Below are positions 28,529-37,438 of a stretch of DNA of 64,000 bases, piece after piece. This DNA is from Gp1-AA133 sp964641665 (lineage in GTDB: Bacteria > Acidobacteriota > Terriglobia > Terriglobales > Acidobacteriaceae): assembly GCA_964641665.1 (NCBI GenBank), contig CAZXKO010000027.1:62001-126000 (forward strand). The letters are read 5' to 3'. Position 1 is the first letter of the stretch, and every line of letters starts with the position of its first letter. Position numbers and translations under genes: made by a program. The notes under the pieces are model-generated. The model saw only the letters and a list, made by a program, of their open reading frames with translations. It was not told the origin of the DNA and made no database searches.

Positions 28529-28842
28529 GGTCGCTCATCATGAGGGACCCACACCCTATCGTCGCAAAGGCGGACGGCCCACCCGAGCCGCGTAGCGGCG
28601 GCAGAACGCCAGCGTGGGGGCGGACACTCTTATCCGCCAAAAGCATGGCCCATCCCCATCCATCTCCATCAGCGATCCCAGATGTCCGTCGCACACGAGT
28701 GTCCGACCCACACGGTGCGTCCTGGAGATTTCAAAGTAAAGCTACCGGTTGCCCCATCCTCGACGGCTGCCTGACGACTGACCTCGCCCGCTTTGTAAAG
28801 CCCGCAGTGCTACACTAAATTCACATTCGGAAGGAGGCTCCC
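28501..28842. other. 342-base intergenic region
   Basis: It holds the second copy of the 18-bp repeat and an imperfect hairpin at 28619-28638 (GGCGGA/TCCGCC) related to the palindrome at 4385. A further related motif (ACACGAGTGTCCG) lies near 28695. No gene is supported. The final ~40 bases presumably carry the promoter of the small membrane gene, but no clear hexamers are seen. Confidence 0.4.
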
Positions 28843-29046
28843 ATGATGCTCCCGGCCATTTTCATACCCTTCTTCGGATTCGGATTCGTCTTCTACTTTC
28901 TGCCTTCCATCGTCGCCTTCGCGCGCAGCAAGCGGGATCTGCTCTCCATTTTCCTGCTGAATCTGTTCCTGGGATGGACCCTCATCGGCTGGATCGTGGC
29001 TCTCGTTTGGGCGGCGAAGGTGGATTCACCGCTCCCGGCTCGCTGA
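28843..29046 (+). CDS. superinfection-immunity-like small membrane protein
   Basis: The 67-residue protein has two hydrophobic helices and the motif FYFLPSIVAFARSKRDLLSIFLLNLFLGWTLIGW within residues ~17-52, which matches the small family named after T4 Imm (superinfection immunity). In phage, Imm blocks DNA entry of superinfecting phages. Chromosomal copies are widespread and mostly of unproven role. A purine-rich GGAGG site lies just upstream. No phage genes are nearby. Confidence 0.8.
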   Translation: MMLPAIFIPFFGFGFVFYFLPSIVAFARSKRDLLSIFLLNLFLGWTLIGWIVALVWAAKVDSPLPAR

Positions 29047-29531
29047 GCTTCCTTGCGGACAAGAAGCACGGAGTCGCACTCAAGCCCGGTGCCCCTGGTT
29101 CGCGTCCGTTCTGTGGACGCTAACCTCGGTTCACTCCCCACCCTGGCCGACGCCCACCTTTCCCTTGTCTCCCATCCCCATAAATGCGGCTGCCCCACCC
29201 TTCACGGCTGAGGGCTGCGGGCTCACGCCGGTTGCGCCGGGGTGTCGTCCGTACGGGACTGGCGTTGGTGGGGCGAGCTTACCCCGGACTTAACGTCCGG
29301 GGCTAAACTCTGCCGCCGCTGGCGGGACTGGGGCGGGGGTTCAGCAGAGCGTGGTTGCGCGTTAGAGTCCGGCGGGTGACCCAGACGGCGTCGAACCGTG
29401 GCATGCTGCGGAGGCATTCGGGAAATCACTGGCTCGGGTTGGACGCCCGGTTTATCGTGGCCTGTGGGCTGGGACGGAAGGCTATAAAATAAGATTTGGG
29501 TTCCGAGAGGGACATCCCAGGAAGCGAAAGG
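29047..29531. other. 485-base intergenic region with hairpin
   Basis: No gene is supported. CCCCGGAC (29282-29289) and GTCCGGGG (29295-29302) form a perfect 8-bp stem around TTAAC, the look of a dispersed acidobacterial intergenic palindrome. Open frames on the minus strand here are antisense or have no protein-like character. Confidence 0.45.
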
Positions 29532-30671
29532 ATGTGGACGGGGTTGCGTTGCAAACATTGTGGTACGGAGAATCCGGGACAGCACCGTTTTTGCGGGATG
29601 TGCGGTCGCGCGCTGGAGGAAGCGGCGCCAGAGGCCGCGCCGAGCACAACGGAGGAGCGCCCTGAGGCTCAACGTCATCGGGACGGTCCGCCGGCGCCGG
29701 CTTACACAGGAGGCATCTTTAATCTGGGTGCGCCGGCGGACAAGCCTGGCGCGAATCTGGACTACTTGCTTGAGGATGACGAACCACGGTCGCGGAAAGG
29801 CCTGGTGGTTGGACTGCTGGCGCTGGTGCTGGTGGCGGGTTTGGGCTATCTGAGGTGGCGAGGCAACTTGCCATGGCCGAAGGGCGGGAGTTCCAGTGCA
29901 ACGGACAACGCGCAGACGGTAGAGTCTCAGGCCGGGAGCGCCGGACCAGATCAGTCGGGAGGAGCGGGGCCATCTCCGTCACCAACGCCCAGTGGGGCGG
30001 CGCAGTCCAACAATACGCCACCCTCGGCGGTGGTCACCGCCCCATCGGCTCCACCCGCGGCTGCACCCGCGACTGCGCCCGGGGCGACTCCGGCTCAGGC
30101 GACCGGGGCCGGTCCCGGCCCAGCGGCGGGATCAACGGCTGACGGTCCACCCGCTGCTCCAGCCACGTCCCCAGGGAGTCCGGCCGAGTCCAAACCAACC
30201 GGCTCGCCGGGAGAAGCGCCAGCTCAGGCTGCAGATCAGACTCCGGCCCCTTCCGCAGTGGCTAGCGACCAAGGACCGTCACCAGCGGCGGTTGCGCCGC
30301 CTCCTGCGCCCGTCGCTCCACTGCCAAAGCCGAAAGTGAAGGCGAAGCCGCTCCCCCCTCCCAAGCCGGAGGATTCCGTGGCCATGGGTGAGCGGTATTT
30401 GTACGGACGCGGAGTTCCGCAGGATTGCACACGCGGACTGCGCTATGTGAAGCCGGCTGCGGACCAGTCGATTCCAAAGGCAATGATTACGATGGGCGCG
30501 TTGTATGCGACCGGGCATTGCTTGTCCCGGGACCTGCCTACGGCTTACCGGTATTTCGCGCTGGCGCTGAGGAAGGACCCAGAGAACGGCGCACTGAAGC
30601 AGAATGCGGAGATGGTGTGGGGCCAGATGACGGCGTCGGAACGGCAAGAGGCGATCCGGCTGACACACTGA
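29532..30671 (+). CDS. zinc-ribbon / Sel1-like membrane protein
   Basis: The 379-residue protein starts at the ATG at 29532 (AGGAAG about seven bases before). An N-terminal zinc ribbon (CKHCG then CGMCG, residues ~5-22) is followed by a polar linker, one transmembrane helix (~residues 90-107), a long Pro/Ala/Gly/Thr-rich disordered stretch (~115-275), and a C-terminal Sel1/TPR-like domain with AMGERYLYGRGVPQDC. The layout suggests a cytoplasmic sensor ribbon and an extracytoplasmic protein-interaction domain. Function unknown. Confidence 0.75.
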   Translation: MWTGLRCKHCGTENPGQHRFCGMCGRALEEAAPEAAPSTTEERPEAQRHRDGPPAPAYTGGIFNLGAPADKPGANLDYLLEDDEPRSRKGLVVGLLALVLVAGLGYLRWRGNLPWPKGGSSSATDNAQTVESQAGSAGPDQSGGAGPSPSPTPSGAAQSNNTPPSAVVTAPSAPPAAAPATAPGATPAQATGAGPGPAAGSTADGPPAAPATSPGSPAESKPTGSPGEAPAQAADQTPAPSAVASDQGPSPAAVAPPPAPVAPLPKPKVKAKPLPPPKPEDSVAMGERYLYGRGVPQDCTRGLRYVKPAADQSIPKAMITMGALYATGHCLSRDLPTAYRYFALALRKDPENGALKQNAEMVWGQMTASERQEAIRLTH

Positions 30672-30807
30672 TTCTTCGTGGGGCAGCCTATCGATCGAAG
30701 TTATCTAGCGAACGGGGACAAGACAGCCCGCACCAAAAAGCAAACGACGCGCGGGACGCGGGGTTTGGCGGGGTCTGTCTCATGGACAGATTCCCGATTC
30801 ACGAAAT

Positions 30808-30835
30808 CTTAACGTCACTGTAACCCATCCGTAAC
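30808..30835 (+). promoter_or_regulatory. PhoB-box-like element
   Basis: CTGTAAC-CCAT-CCGTAAC (30818-30835) has the 7-4-7 layout of the PhoB box, and a further TAAC at 30810 extends the 11-bp phasing to three units (TAAC at 30810, 30821 and 30832). It lies about 95 bases before a secreted phosphoesterase gene. Binding is inferred from pattern and context. Confidence 0.5.
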
Positions 30836-30928
30836 ATAGCTCCACTAGGTTGGCTGGGGTCGAGCTGGCGCTCAGCGAGCTTGAGGCGCGGCCGACACTC
30901 TTTCCCTTCAAAAAGAAAGGTGAATGAC

Positions 30929-32173
30929 ATGAAAAAGACGGTGACAATTCTGGGCCTTTTGGGGACGGCCCTCATGGGGACGATGTTTGCCGGCGAGGGT
31001 CCGGTACCGAAGGGCGTGCCGCGCCTGGATCACGTGTTCGTGATCATGATGGAGAACCACGGTTACAGCCAGATCGTTGGGAATCCAAGCGCACCGTTCG
31101 CCAACCAGTATGCAAAGTCCGCCAATTCGGCGACTAATTATTTCGCCATCGGGCACCCGAGTTCCACAAATTACCTGGAAATCGTGGGCGCGTCGAACTT
31201 CGGCGTGCGCGCCGACAACGGCCCCGACTTCCATAACAAGACCTGCACTCCAAATCTAGGTCCTCCGCCCACCACCAACTTCGACACTCCCAACAGCGGC
31301 AACGTCTGTCCCATAGCGGGTACCGGCACGGATGCGGCGACGCCGGCTGTGGATGCCGTCAATGAGTGTCCCTCAACCTCGCCCTGCCCGCCGGGTCAAA
31401 TCAGTATTGACGGCACTTCGATTCCTGCCGCGTCCAACATCGTGGGCAAGAGCATCGGCGATCAGCTCACCGAGCACGGGCGCAGTTGGAAGAGCTATCA
31501 GGAAAGCCTGCCTCCCACCGGGGCTGACCTCATCGCTTACAGCGATGGCTACTTCACCGACGTGACGGCGCCTCCGGCCGCGATCGGCGGCCTTCTGAAA
31601 CTGTATGCCGCAAAGCACAACCCTTTTGTGTATTTCAAGAGCGTGCAGGAAGGCACTGACCCCAACAACAGTCTGGCCAACGTCGTGGGCTTTGAAGGCA
31701 AGGGCGGACTGTACGATGACTTGGCTTCCGGCCACGTGCCGGACCTGGCGTTCATTGCGCCGAACCAGTGCAACGATCAGCATGGCCGTGGCAATGGTGG
31801 TTCGCAGTGTGCGTTTGATCCGGTCACGGACGGCTCTCAGGCCGGCCTGAACCCGGCCCTGATTTACGTCGGGGACCTTACCTTGAGAACGCTCGTGGCT
31901 GCGATCCACAGATCTCCGGCGTGGAGGAACGGGCGGAGCGCAATCGTGGTGGTGTGGGACGAAAACGACTACAGCTTCGTGCCCAACCTGAATCAGGTAC
32001 TCCTGATCGTGGATACAAACTACGGCGCCCATCACGTGACGAGCGGGAAATACTACACCCACTTCTCGCTGACCAAATCACTGGACGCGGGTTTCGGGCT
32101 TCCCTGCCTGAATCACGCTTGCGATGCGAACGTGAAGGCGATGTCGGATCTGTTCTCGAACGACGAAGACTAG
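30929..32173 (+). CDS. secreted phosphoesterase (acid phosphatase / phospholipase C family)
   Basis: The 414-residue protein has a signal peptide (~20 residues) and then the phosphoesterase family start LDHVFVIMMENHGYSQI. There, Glu-Asn in MMENH are metal and nucleophile-region residues of the AcpA/PLC type. Further motifs are GHPSSTNYLE, the PNQCNDQHG segment (~residue 290) and VVVWDENDYS (~345). These enzymes cleave phosphate monoesters or phospholipids outside the cytoplasm. The upstream PhoB-like element suggests induction under phosphate limitation. The start at 30929 has GAAAGG upstream. A strong terminator follows. Confidence 0.87.
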   Translation: MKKTVTILGLLGTALMGTMFAGEGPVPKGVPRLDHVFVIMMENHGYSQIVGNPSAPFANQYAKSANSATNYFAIGHPSSTNYLEIVGASNFGVRADNGPDFHNKTCTPNLGPPPTTNFDTPNSGNVCPIAGTGTDAATPAVDAVNECPSTSPCPPGQISIDGTSIPAASNIVGKSIGDQLTEHGRSWKSYQESLPPTGADLIAYSDGYFTDVTAPPAAIGGLLKLYAAKHNPFVYFKSVQEGTDPNNSLANVVGFEGKGGLYDDLASGHVPDLAFIAPNQCNDQHGRGNGGSQCAFDPVTDGSQAGLNPALIYVGDLTLRTLVAAIHRSPAWRNGRSAIVVVWDENDYSFVPNLNQVLLIVDTNYGAHHVTSGKYYTHFSLTKSLDAGFGLPCLNHACDANVKAMSDLFSNDED

Positions 32174-32482
32174 CGGCAAGGCAAGTTGGTTGTGATGCGG
32201 GGTGCGCGGAACAGGCGCACCCCAAATTTTTTTTGGCGGAGGGAGAGGAAAGCCAAGGGGAGCTGATCCGCGCCGAATCTGTGCCCCCACGCAGGATGGG
32301 CGGAACGGCGCTTGTCGAGAAGACGAACCGGCTGGTATGGTGATCAGCCGGGTGAGGCGCGGGGTGCGGGCCGAGGGTGTTACCAAGGTCATGGCATTCC
32401 AACGAGATACGTCGAAATTCGAAGGGTCCGGATCAATCCGGACAGCGGTTCCGGACGTACTCAGAGAGGAAGAGAAAAACGA
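32174..32482. other. 309-base intergenic region
   Basis: It contains the terminator at 32199-32234 and then the leader of the sigma factor gene. The frame of the sigma factor is open through much of this stretch, but the translated sequence looks non-coding. I see no other element. Confidence 0.45.
32199..32234 (+). terminator. rho-independent terminator of the phosphoesterase gene
   Basis: GGGGTGCGC (32199-32207) pairs with GCGCACCCC (32215-32223), followed by AAATTTTTTTT. It lies 26 bases after the stop codon. Confidence 0.92.
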
Positions 32483-33031
32483 TTGTCGAGCGCCGACGAA
32501 AAAGGGCTGCCGACGGGTCTGGCGTTGGTGGCGGCGATCCGCTCGGGCGAGCAGAGCGCCATGGCGGCTTTGTATGACCGCTACTCTTCCATCGTGTATT
32601 CGGTGGCGCTGCGGGTTCTGGGAGATACGGGAGCGGCGGAGGATATTCTGCAGGAAGTGTTTCTGCAGTTGTGGCGGAACCCAGGGAGTTTCGACGCGAG
32701 CCGGGGCAACCTGGGAGCGTGGCTGGCAGTGATTGCGCGGAACCGGGCAATTGACGGCTTGCGGAAGCGGCGTCCGGAGAGCGATGTGGAGGATGTGGTG
32801 CTGTCGATTGAGCCGGACCTGGCAGACGAGGCCGACCGGGCACGGGCGGCGGAGAAAGTGCGCAGGGTGCTAGGGACGATGCCGGCAGCGCAGCGGTCGG
32901 CGCTGGAGATGGCATATTTCGAGGGATTGACGCACACCGAGATTGCGGCGAAGACAGGGGAGCCGCTGGGGACGATTAAAACGCGGATTCGGGCGGGTCT
33001 CACGACGTTGCGCAAGGCATTTCAGGAATGA
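32483..33031 (+). CDS. ECF-family RNA polymerase sigma factor
   Basis: The protein has 182 residues from a TTG at 32483, with GAGGAAG upstream; longer in-frame starts would add sequence unlike any sigma factor. Sigma region 2 is clear (LYDRYSSIVYSVALRV, then AEDILQEVFLQLWR), as is region 4 with a helix-turn-helix (GLTHTEIAAKTGEPLGTIKTRIRAGL). It lacks sigma-70 regions 1 and 3. Its TGA overlaps the ATG of the anti-sigma gene (ATGA), so the two are translationally coupled, the usual arrangement for ECF control. The target genes are unknown. Confidence 0.92.
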   Translation: MSSADEKGLPTGLALVAAIRSGEQSAMAALYDRYSSIVYSVALRVLGDTGAAEDILQEVFLQLWRNPGSFDASRGNLGAWLAVIARNRAIDGLRKRRPESDVEDVVLSIEPDLADEADRARAAEKVRRVLGTMPAAQRSALEMAYFEGLTHTEIAAKTGEPLGTIKTRIRAGLTTLRKAFQE

Positions 33032-33801
33032 GCGGTCACGAACAATACGGCGAAGACCTGGCGCTGATGGCTCTGGGCACCCTGGAGGGCGACGCGCGGG
33101 CGGAGCTGGAGAAGCATCTGGCGACGTGTTCAAACTGCCGGCGGGAACTGGAGCGGCTGCGCGGAGACATGGTGCTGATGGGGATGTCGGCGGGTGGACC
33201 GCGTCCGCCGCAACGTTCGCGGCAGCGGCTGCTGGCGGCGATTGCGAAAGAGCCGCGCGGAGCCACGGCGGGTGCGGCACGAGGGCGAGGTTTCCATTGG
33301 TGGACGGTACTCGGGTGGGCAGCGGCGGCGCTGATGCTGTTGGTGGTGATTCAATTGAGGCAAGCCAACCGCGGGCTGCGCGAGGCGGTCGCGTCGCTGG
33401 GGTCGATGGTAGGGCAGCAAACGATTGAACTGGAGAATGCAAAGCGAGTGGCCGACACGCTCACGGGGAAGGATGTGCAGACCGTGACTCTGGTGGCGGC
33501 AAAGACTCCGCCGCAGCCGCAGGGGAAGGCGTTCTACCTGCGGAGCAAGAGCGGGCTGGTGTTCGTAGCGAATAACCTGCCACCACTGGCTCCGGAGAAA
33601 ATTTACGAGCTGTGGCTGATTCCGAACGAGGGAAAACCGATTGCGGCTGGCCTATTCAAACCCGATGCGCATGGGAGCGCGACAGTGGTGAATCCTCCGT
33701 TACCGGCAGGGGTAGAGGCGAAAACCTTCGTCGTTACGTTGGAGCCCGAGAGCGGGTCGCACGAGGCGCCGCGAGGGTCAGCGGTGATGGGGGGAGCGTA
33801 G
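33028..33801 (+). CDS. RskA-like anti-sigma factor
   Basis: The 257-residue protein has an N-terminal zinc-type anti-sigma domain with the HxxxCxxC motif (HLATCSNC, ~residues 30-37), one transmembrane helix (~93-113) and a C-terminal extracytoplasmic domain of the RskA type (AFYLRSKSGLVFVANNLPPL, KIYELWLIP, FVVTLEPESGS). It should hold the adjacent sigma factor at the membrane until regulated proteolysis releases it. The signal sensed is unknown. Confidence 0.92.
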   Translation: MSGHEQYGEDLALMALGTLEGDARAELEKHLATCSNCRRELERLRGDMVLMGMSAGGPRPPQRSRQRLLAAIAKEPRGATAGAARGRGFHWWTVLGWAAAALMLLVVIQLRQANRGLREAVASLGSMVGQQTIELENAKRVADTLTGKDVQTVTLVAAKTPPQPQGKAFYLRSKSGLVFVANNLPPLAPEKIYELWLIPNEGKPIAAGLFKPDAHGSATVVNPPLPAGVEAKTFVVTLEPESGSHEAPRGSAVMGGA

Positions 33802-33970
33802 TTACACCCCGAGAGCCCAGAGACTACCGAGGAAAGCGCTTCCCCGCAAAGAACTTGCAGAAATGGCGAATGGCGAACAGCCAATAGCGAACAGCCAAAT
33901 GGGAAACAGTGGCGAAGGCCGGTATTGCACGGGCGTACGGAAACACCAGTCAGAGGGACAGAGAGAAAAG

Positions 33971-34018
33971 CGTTTCACCGCAGAGATCGCGAAGAAGGGT
34001 AAAGAACGCGAAGAAAGG
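33971..34018. repeat. dispersed repeat, CCGCAGAG type
   Basis: TTTCACCGCAGAG followed by purine-rich GCGAAGAAGG units. Similar text occurs at 37157-37186 and 46261-46310. It sits in the 273-base gap between the anti-sigma gene and the beta-propeller gene, next to short GCGAACAGCCAA-like direct repeats (33863-33905). Confidence 0.5.
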
Positions 34019-34074
34019 CGGTGGGACTGCCTTGCTCGAGGCGCGGACTATGATGTGCGCCGAGGAGCGTCGGG

Positions 34075-35121
34075 ATGCGACTGAGACTTACGACGTGCGC
34101 GTGGATCATGGCGGGCTGCACGCTCGCGGCAAGTACGACGGGTTTTCTGCATGCGCAGGGCGCGAGACTCTATGTCGGAAACAGCATCGCCGACACTGTT
34201 AGCGTCATCGATCTCGATTCCCTGAAGGTGATCGGCGACATTCGGGTCGGTCTACACGTGCACGGCGTGGCGGTCGAAGCAGATGGGAAGCGTCTGTTCA
34301 CGACGTCGGAGGCGGACAACACTCTGCGGATCTTCGATACGTCCACACGCAGGTTGATCGGCGAAATCAAGTTGACGGGCCGCCCGAACCAGTGCGCGGT
34401 GACGCCGGACGGCAAGTACGCCGCGGTACCGATTCGTGACAAAGACAGTGTGGACGTCGTCGATGTGTCTCAGCGGAAGGTCGCGAAAGTTCTGCCGGTG
34501 AAGGCGCCGCACAATGCCTTCAATGCGGGCAGCAACCGGTACCTCTTCGTAAGCTCCATGGGTTCTCATGCGATTCGCATGATCGATCTCGAGACGATGG
34601 AGTACGCCAGCAGTATTCCCGTGGGTGGAGTGCCACGCCCGTACGTGGTTTCGCGGGACGGGCGCACAATGTACGTGGCGTTGAGCGACTTGCACGGGTT
34701 TGTAATCGTGGATGCCGTGGACAAGAAAGTGATGAGGCGAGTGGAGATGCCGGCCGAGCATCGTCACCCGCACGAGCGGCCCTACGAACCCATTGACACG
34801 CTGACGCACGGGCTGGCCCTGAGTCCCGATGAGAGCGAGGTGTGGGTCACAAGCCTGCTGGACGACGCCATGTACGTGTATGACGTCAAGGCGCAGGCGA
34901 TTGTCGGGCGGGTGCCGGTGGGCGATGGGCCGAATTGGGTGGCCTTCACTCCGGACGGCAAGTACGTGTGCGTTAGCAATGCAGACAGCGACGATGTCTC
35001 GATCATCGACGCGAAGGCGCGGCATGAAGTGGTGCGACTGAAAGTCGGCCGGGTACCGAAACGGCTGGTGGCCGCGCAGGCTCCAACCAGCGAGGGGCCG
35101 AAACAAGCGGCGTCGAAGTAA
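34075..35121 (+). CDS. secreted YVTN beta-propeller protein
   Basis: The 348-residue protein has a signal peptide (~28 residues, ending LHAQ) and about seven ~40-residue blades, each with the NxxxDTVSVID-like and PDGKY patterns of the YVTN/YncE family. Examples are GNSIADTVSVIDLDS, VTPDGKYAAV and FTPDGKYVCVSN. It probably folds as a periplasmic beta-propeller; ligands or partners are unknown. GAGGAG precedes the ATG. Confidence 0.87.
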   Translation: MRLRLTTCAWIMAGCTLAASTTGFLHAQGARLYVGNSIADTVSVIDLDSLKVIGDIRVGLHVHGVAVEADGKRLFTTSEADNTLRIFDTSTRRLIGEIKLTGRPNQCAVTPDGKYAAVPIRDKDSVDVVDVSQRKVAKVLPVKAPHNAFNAGSNRYLFVSSMGSHAIRMIDLETMEYASSIPVGGVPRPYVVSRDGRTMYVALSDLHGFVIVDAVDKKVMRRVEMPAEHRHPHERPYEPIDTLTHGLALSPDESEVWVTSLLDDAMYVYDVKAQAIVGRVPVGDGPNWVAFTPDGKYVCVSNADSDDVSIIDAKARHEVVRLKVGRVPKRLVAAQAPTSEGPKQAASK

Positions 35122-35147
35122 AGCACTTCTTCGCTGCGTTCCCTGAC

Positions 35148-37052
35148 TTAACCTTCCATCGTAGAAACGTCTCCGGCGTGTTTGCCGGTTTCTTTCGCTT
35201 TGAGGAAGCGGCGGAGGATTTTGCCGCTGCGCGTCTTGGGGAGCGAGGAGACGAACTCCAAAGCCGAGGGCGTAGCGATGGGGCCCAGTTCCCTTCTGAC
35301 ATGTTCAATGAGCGCGGCGGACAGTGCCTCCGACGGAGTGTGGTCGGCTCGGATCTGTACGAAGACTTTGATGGTCTCGCCTTTGAGCGGGTCGGGGATG
35401 CCGACGGCGGCCGCTTCGGCCACTGCGGGGTGCGAGACAAGCGCGCTTTCGATTTCGGCGGTGCCGATGCGGTGGCCGGCGACATTGAGGACGTCGTCAG
35501 CGCGGCCGAGGACGGTGATGTAGCCGTCTTTATCTTTGACGGCAACGTCGCCGGTAACGTAGCAGCCGGGGATCTGCTGCCAGTCGCGCTCGTAGCGGGC
35601 GGGATCGCGCCACACGGTGCGCAGCATGCAGGGGAAGGGGCGCTTGAGGACGAGCCGCCCGCCGGTTCCGGCAGGCGAGGACTTCCCGTCTTCGTCGACC
35701 ACATCGGCTTCACACCCTGGGACGGCGACGCCGGCTTTTCCGGGGCGCATGGCCATGGTGGGAGCGGTGCCGATGGCGGGACCGCCTAGTTCGGTTTGCC
35801 ACCAGTTGTCGATGACGTATCCCCACTTACCGTCACCCGCGAGATGGGTTTGCGCCCAGCGCCAGGCTTCTGGATTGAGGGGCTCTCCGGCACATGCGAT
35901 CACTTTAAGGGTGGTCAGATCATATTTCGCAGGATATTGCTCGCCGTAGCGCATGAACATTCTCAAGGCGGTCGGTGCGGTGAACATTTTGGTGACACCG
36001 TAGCGCTCGACGATTTCCCAGGCGCTGCCGGGATGCGGGAAGTCGATGGCACCTTCGCGGAACAGGGTGGTGGCGCCGACGCAGAGCGGGGCGTACACGA
36101 TATAGGAGTGGCCGACGACCCAGCCGATGTCGGAGGTGCACCAGAAGATGTCGCGCTCGCCGACATCGTAGAAATTTTCGAGGTGATAGGAGGTGCCGAC
36201 CATGTATCCGCCGTGAACGTGCAATACGCCTTTCGGTTTACCGGTGGAGCCGGAGGTGTAGAGCAGGAAGAGAGGATCTTCAGCATCCATTTCCTCGGCG
36301 GGACACTCCGGCGGGAACTTGAGTAGGTCGGCGTAGTCGATCTCGCGGGCGCTAGCCACTTCGGCGGCGCGACGGGAGTAAACGACGACTTTCTCGACGA
36401 CCTCGAGGGCGTCGATAGCTTCGTCGACGATGGGCTTGAGGGCGACGGTTTTGCCGCGGCGAAAGCCAACGTCGCCGGCGATGACGATCTTGGCTTGCGC
36501 GTCGACGATGCGATCCCGCAGTGCGGTGTGGCCGAGTCCGGCGTAGACAACGGAGTGGATAGCGCCGATGCGCGCACAGGCCAGCATGGCGACGACGCCT
36601 TCGATGGTGAGCGGCATGTAAATGACGACGCGGTCACCCTTGCGGACGTTGAGCGATTTAAGGCCGTTGGCGAACCGGCAGACCTGACGATAGAGCTGGC
36701 CGTAGGTGACGATGCGCTCGGCGCCGTCTTCGCCGAGCCAGATGTAGGCGGCGCGATTGCGGCGCTCAGAGAGGGCGTGGCGGTCGAGGGCATTGATGGT
36801 GATGTTGGTCTTGCCGCCGAGGAACCATTGATGGTGGACACCGTCCCATTGGAGGACCTTGGACCAGGGCTTCGACCACAAGAACTTCAGGGCGTAGTCC
36901 TCCCAGAACTGTTCGGGGTCGGCGAGGGAGCGACGGCATTCGCCGGACCAGTCTTTTTGGAGGCAGGTATCGGCGACAGACTTGGGGGATTGGTACTCTT
37001 CGTCGATGGTCAAGAGATTGGAGATGCCGGTCTCTTTTGTGATCGTGCACAT
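35148..37052 (-). CDS. acetyl-CoA synthetase-like AMP-forming ligase
   Basis: The 634-residue member of the Acs clan carries the phosphate loop LYTSGSTGKPKG, the WWQTE motif whose Trp limits the acyl pocket to acetate in Acs, the hinge GRADDVLNVAGHR, and the Lys-acetylation motif PKTRSGKILRR. It converts acetate, ATP and CoA to acetyl-CoA via acetyl-AMP. It is clearly different from the neighbouring copy (for example WWQTELGG rather than WWQTETGH). GGAGG lies eight bases before the ATG. It may prefer another short acid. Confidence 0.88.
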   Translation of the reverse strand: MCTITKETGISNLLTIDEEYQSPKSVADTCLQKDWSGECRRSLADPEQFWEDYALKFLWSKPWSKVLQWDGVHHQWFLGGKTNITINALDRHALSERRNRAAYIWLGEDGAERIVTYGQLYRQVCRFANGLKSLNVRKGDRVVIYMPLTIEGVVAMLACARIGAIHSVVYAGLGHTALRDRIVDAQAKIVIAGDVGFRRGKTVALKPIVDEAIDALEVVEKVVVYSRRAAEVASAREIDYADLLKFPPECPAEEMDAEDPLFLLYTSGSTGKPKGVLHVHGGYMVGTSYHLENFYDVGERDIFWCTSDIGWVVGHSYIVYAPLCVGATTLFREGAIDFPHPGSAWEIVERYGVTKMFTAPTALRMFMRYGEQYPAKYDLTTLKVIACAGEPLNPEAWRWAQTHLAGDGKWGYVIDNWWQTELGGPAIGTAPTMAMRPGKAGVAVPGCEADVVDEDGKSSPAGTGGRLVLKRPFPCMLRTVWRDPARYERDWQQIPGCYVTGDVAVKDKDGYITVLGRADDVLNVAGHRIGTAEIESALVSHPAVAEAAAVGIPDPLKGETIKVFVQIRADHTPSEALSAALIEHVRRELGPIATPSALEFVSSLPKTRSGKILRRFLKAKETGKHAGDVSTMEG

Positions 37053-37438
37053 GGAGGGAGCCTCCGGAGGCGAGATGGGCCGAGCTTGAGAGCCGGGTCA
37101 TTCTGGTTCTGATGGGCACATTATGCAGTGATGGGCGTCACAGGGGGAAACCTTTCTTTAACCACAGAGAGCACAGGGGGCACAGCGATGGCCAAGTCCG
37201 TGGTGGAAATTCTTCCTGGTGCCGGTGCTATCGCATGGGTGCATGGGGTCCTTCGAATGCGCCCCGCTTTCGCCTCGCTTGCTCAGGATGACAGAGTTGG
37301 AGAGGGGGCGGGCGGGAGGCTTGTCGAGCTGGCGCTCGACCTGGACGGCCGAGGGCGGCCGTCCCCACGCGGTCCGGGGCGCTCCGTAGGTCAGTGCGCT
37401 TCGGAACGGCTGCTCTGCCTTCAACTGGCTGCAGCTTC
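37053..37438. other. 386-base region of repeats between two ligase genes
   Basis: It holds the repeat at 37157-37186 (TTTAACCACAGAG...), a diverged member of the GGTCC...GGATGACA family at 37245-37294, and a perfect hairpin GGACGGCC/GGCCGTCC at 37343-37350 and 37357-37364. No gene is supported. Confidence 0.5.

Noticed and set aside
28843..29046. prophage remnant suggested by an Imm-like protein
   Set aside because: No integrase, structural gene or attachment site around it; chromosomal Imm-like genes are common.
29223..29678. 151-codon open frame on the minus strand
   Set aside because: It overlaps the start of the zinc-ribbon gene in antisense and reads as low-complexity sequence.
32312..32482. 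longer N-terminus for the sigma factor
   Set aside because: The added ~57 residues have no sigma-factor likeness and partly overlap repeat-like leader; a TTG with GAGGAAG fits region 2 better.
33863..34202. small open frames before the beta-propeller gene
   Set aside because: They are made of intergenic repeats and overlap the real start at 34075.
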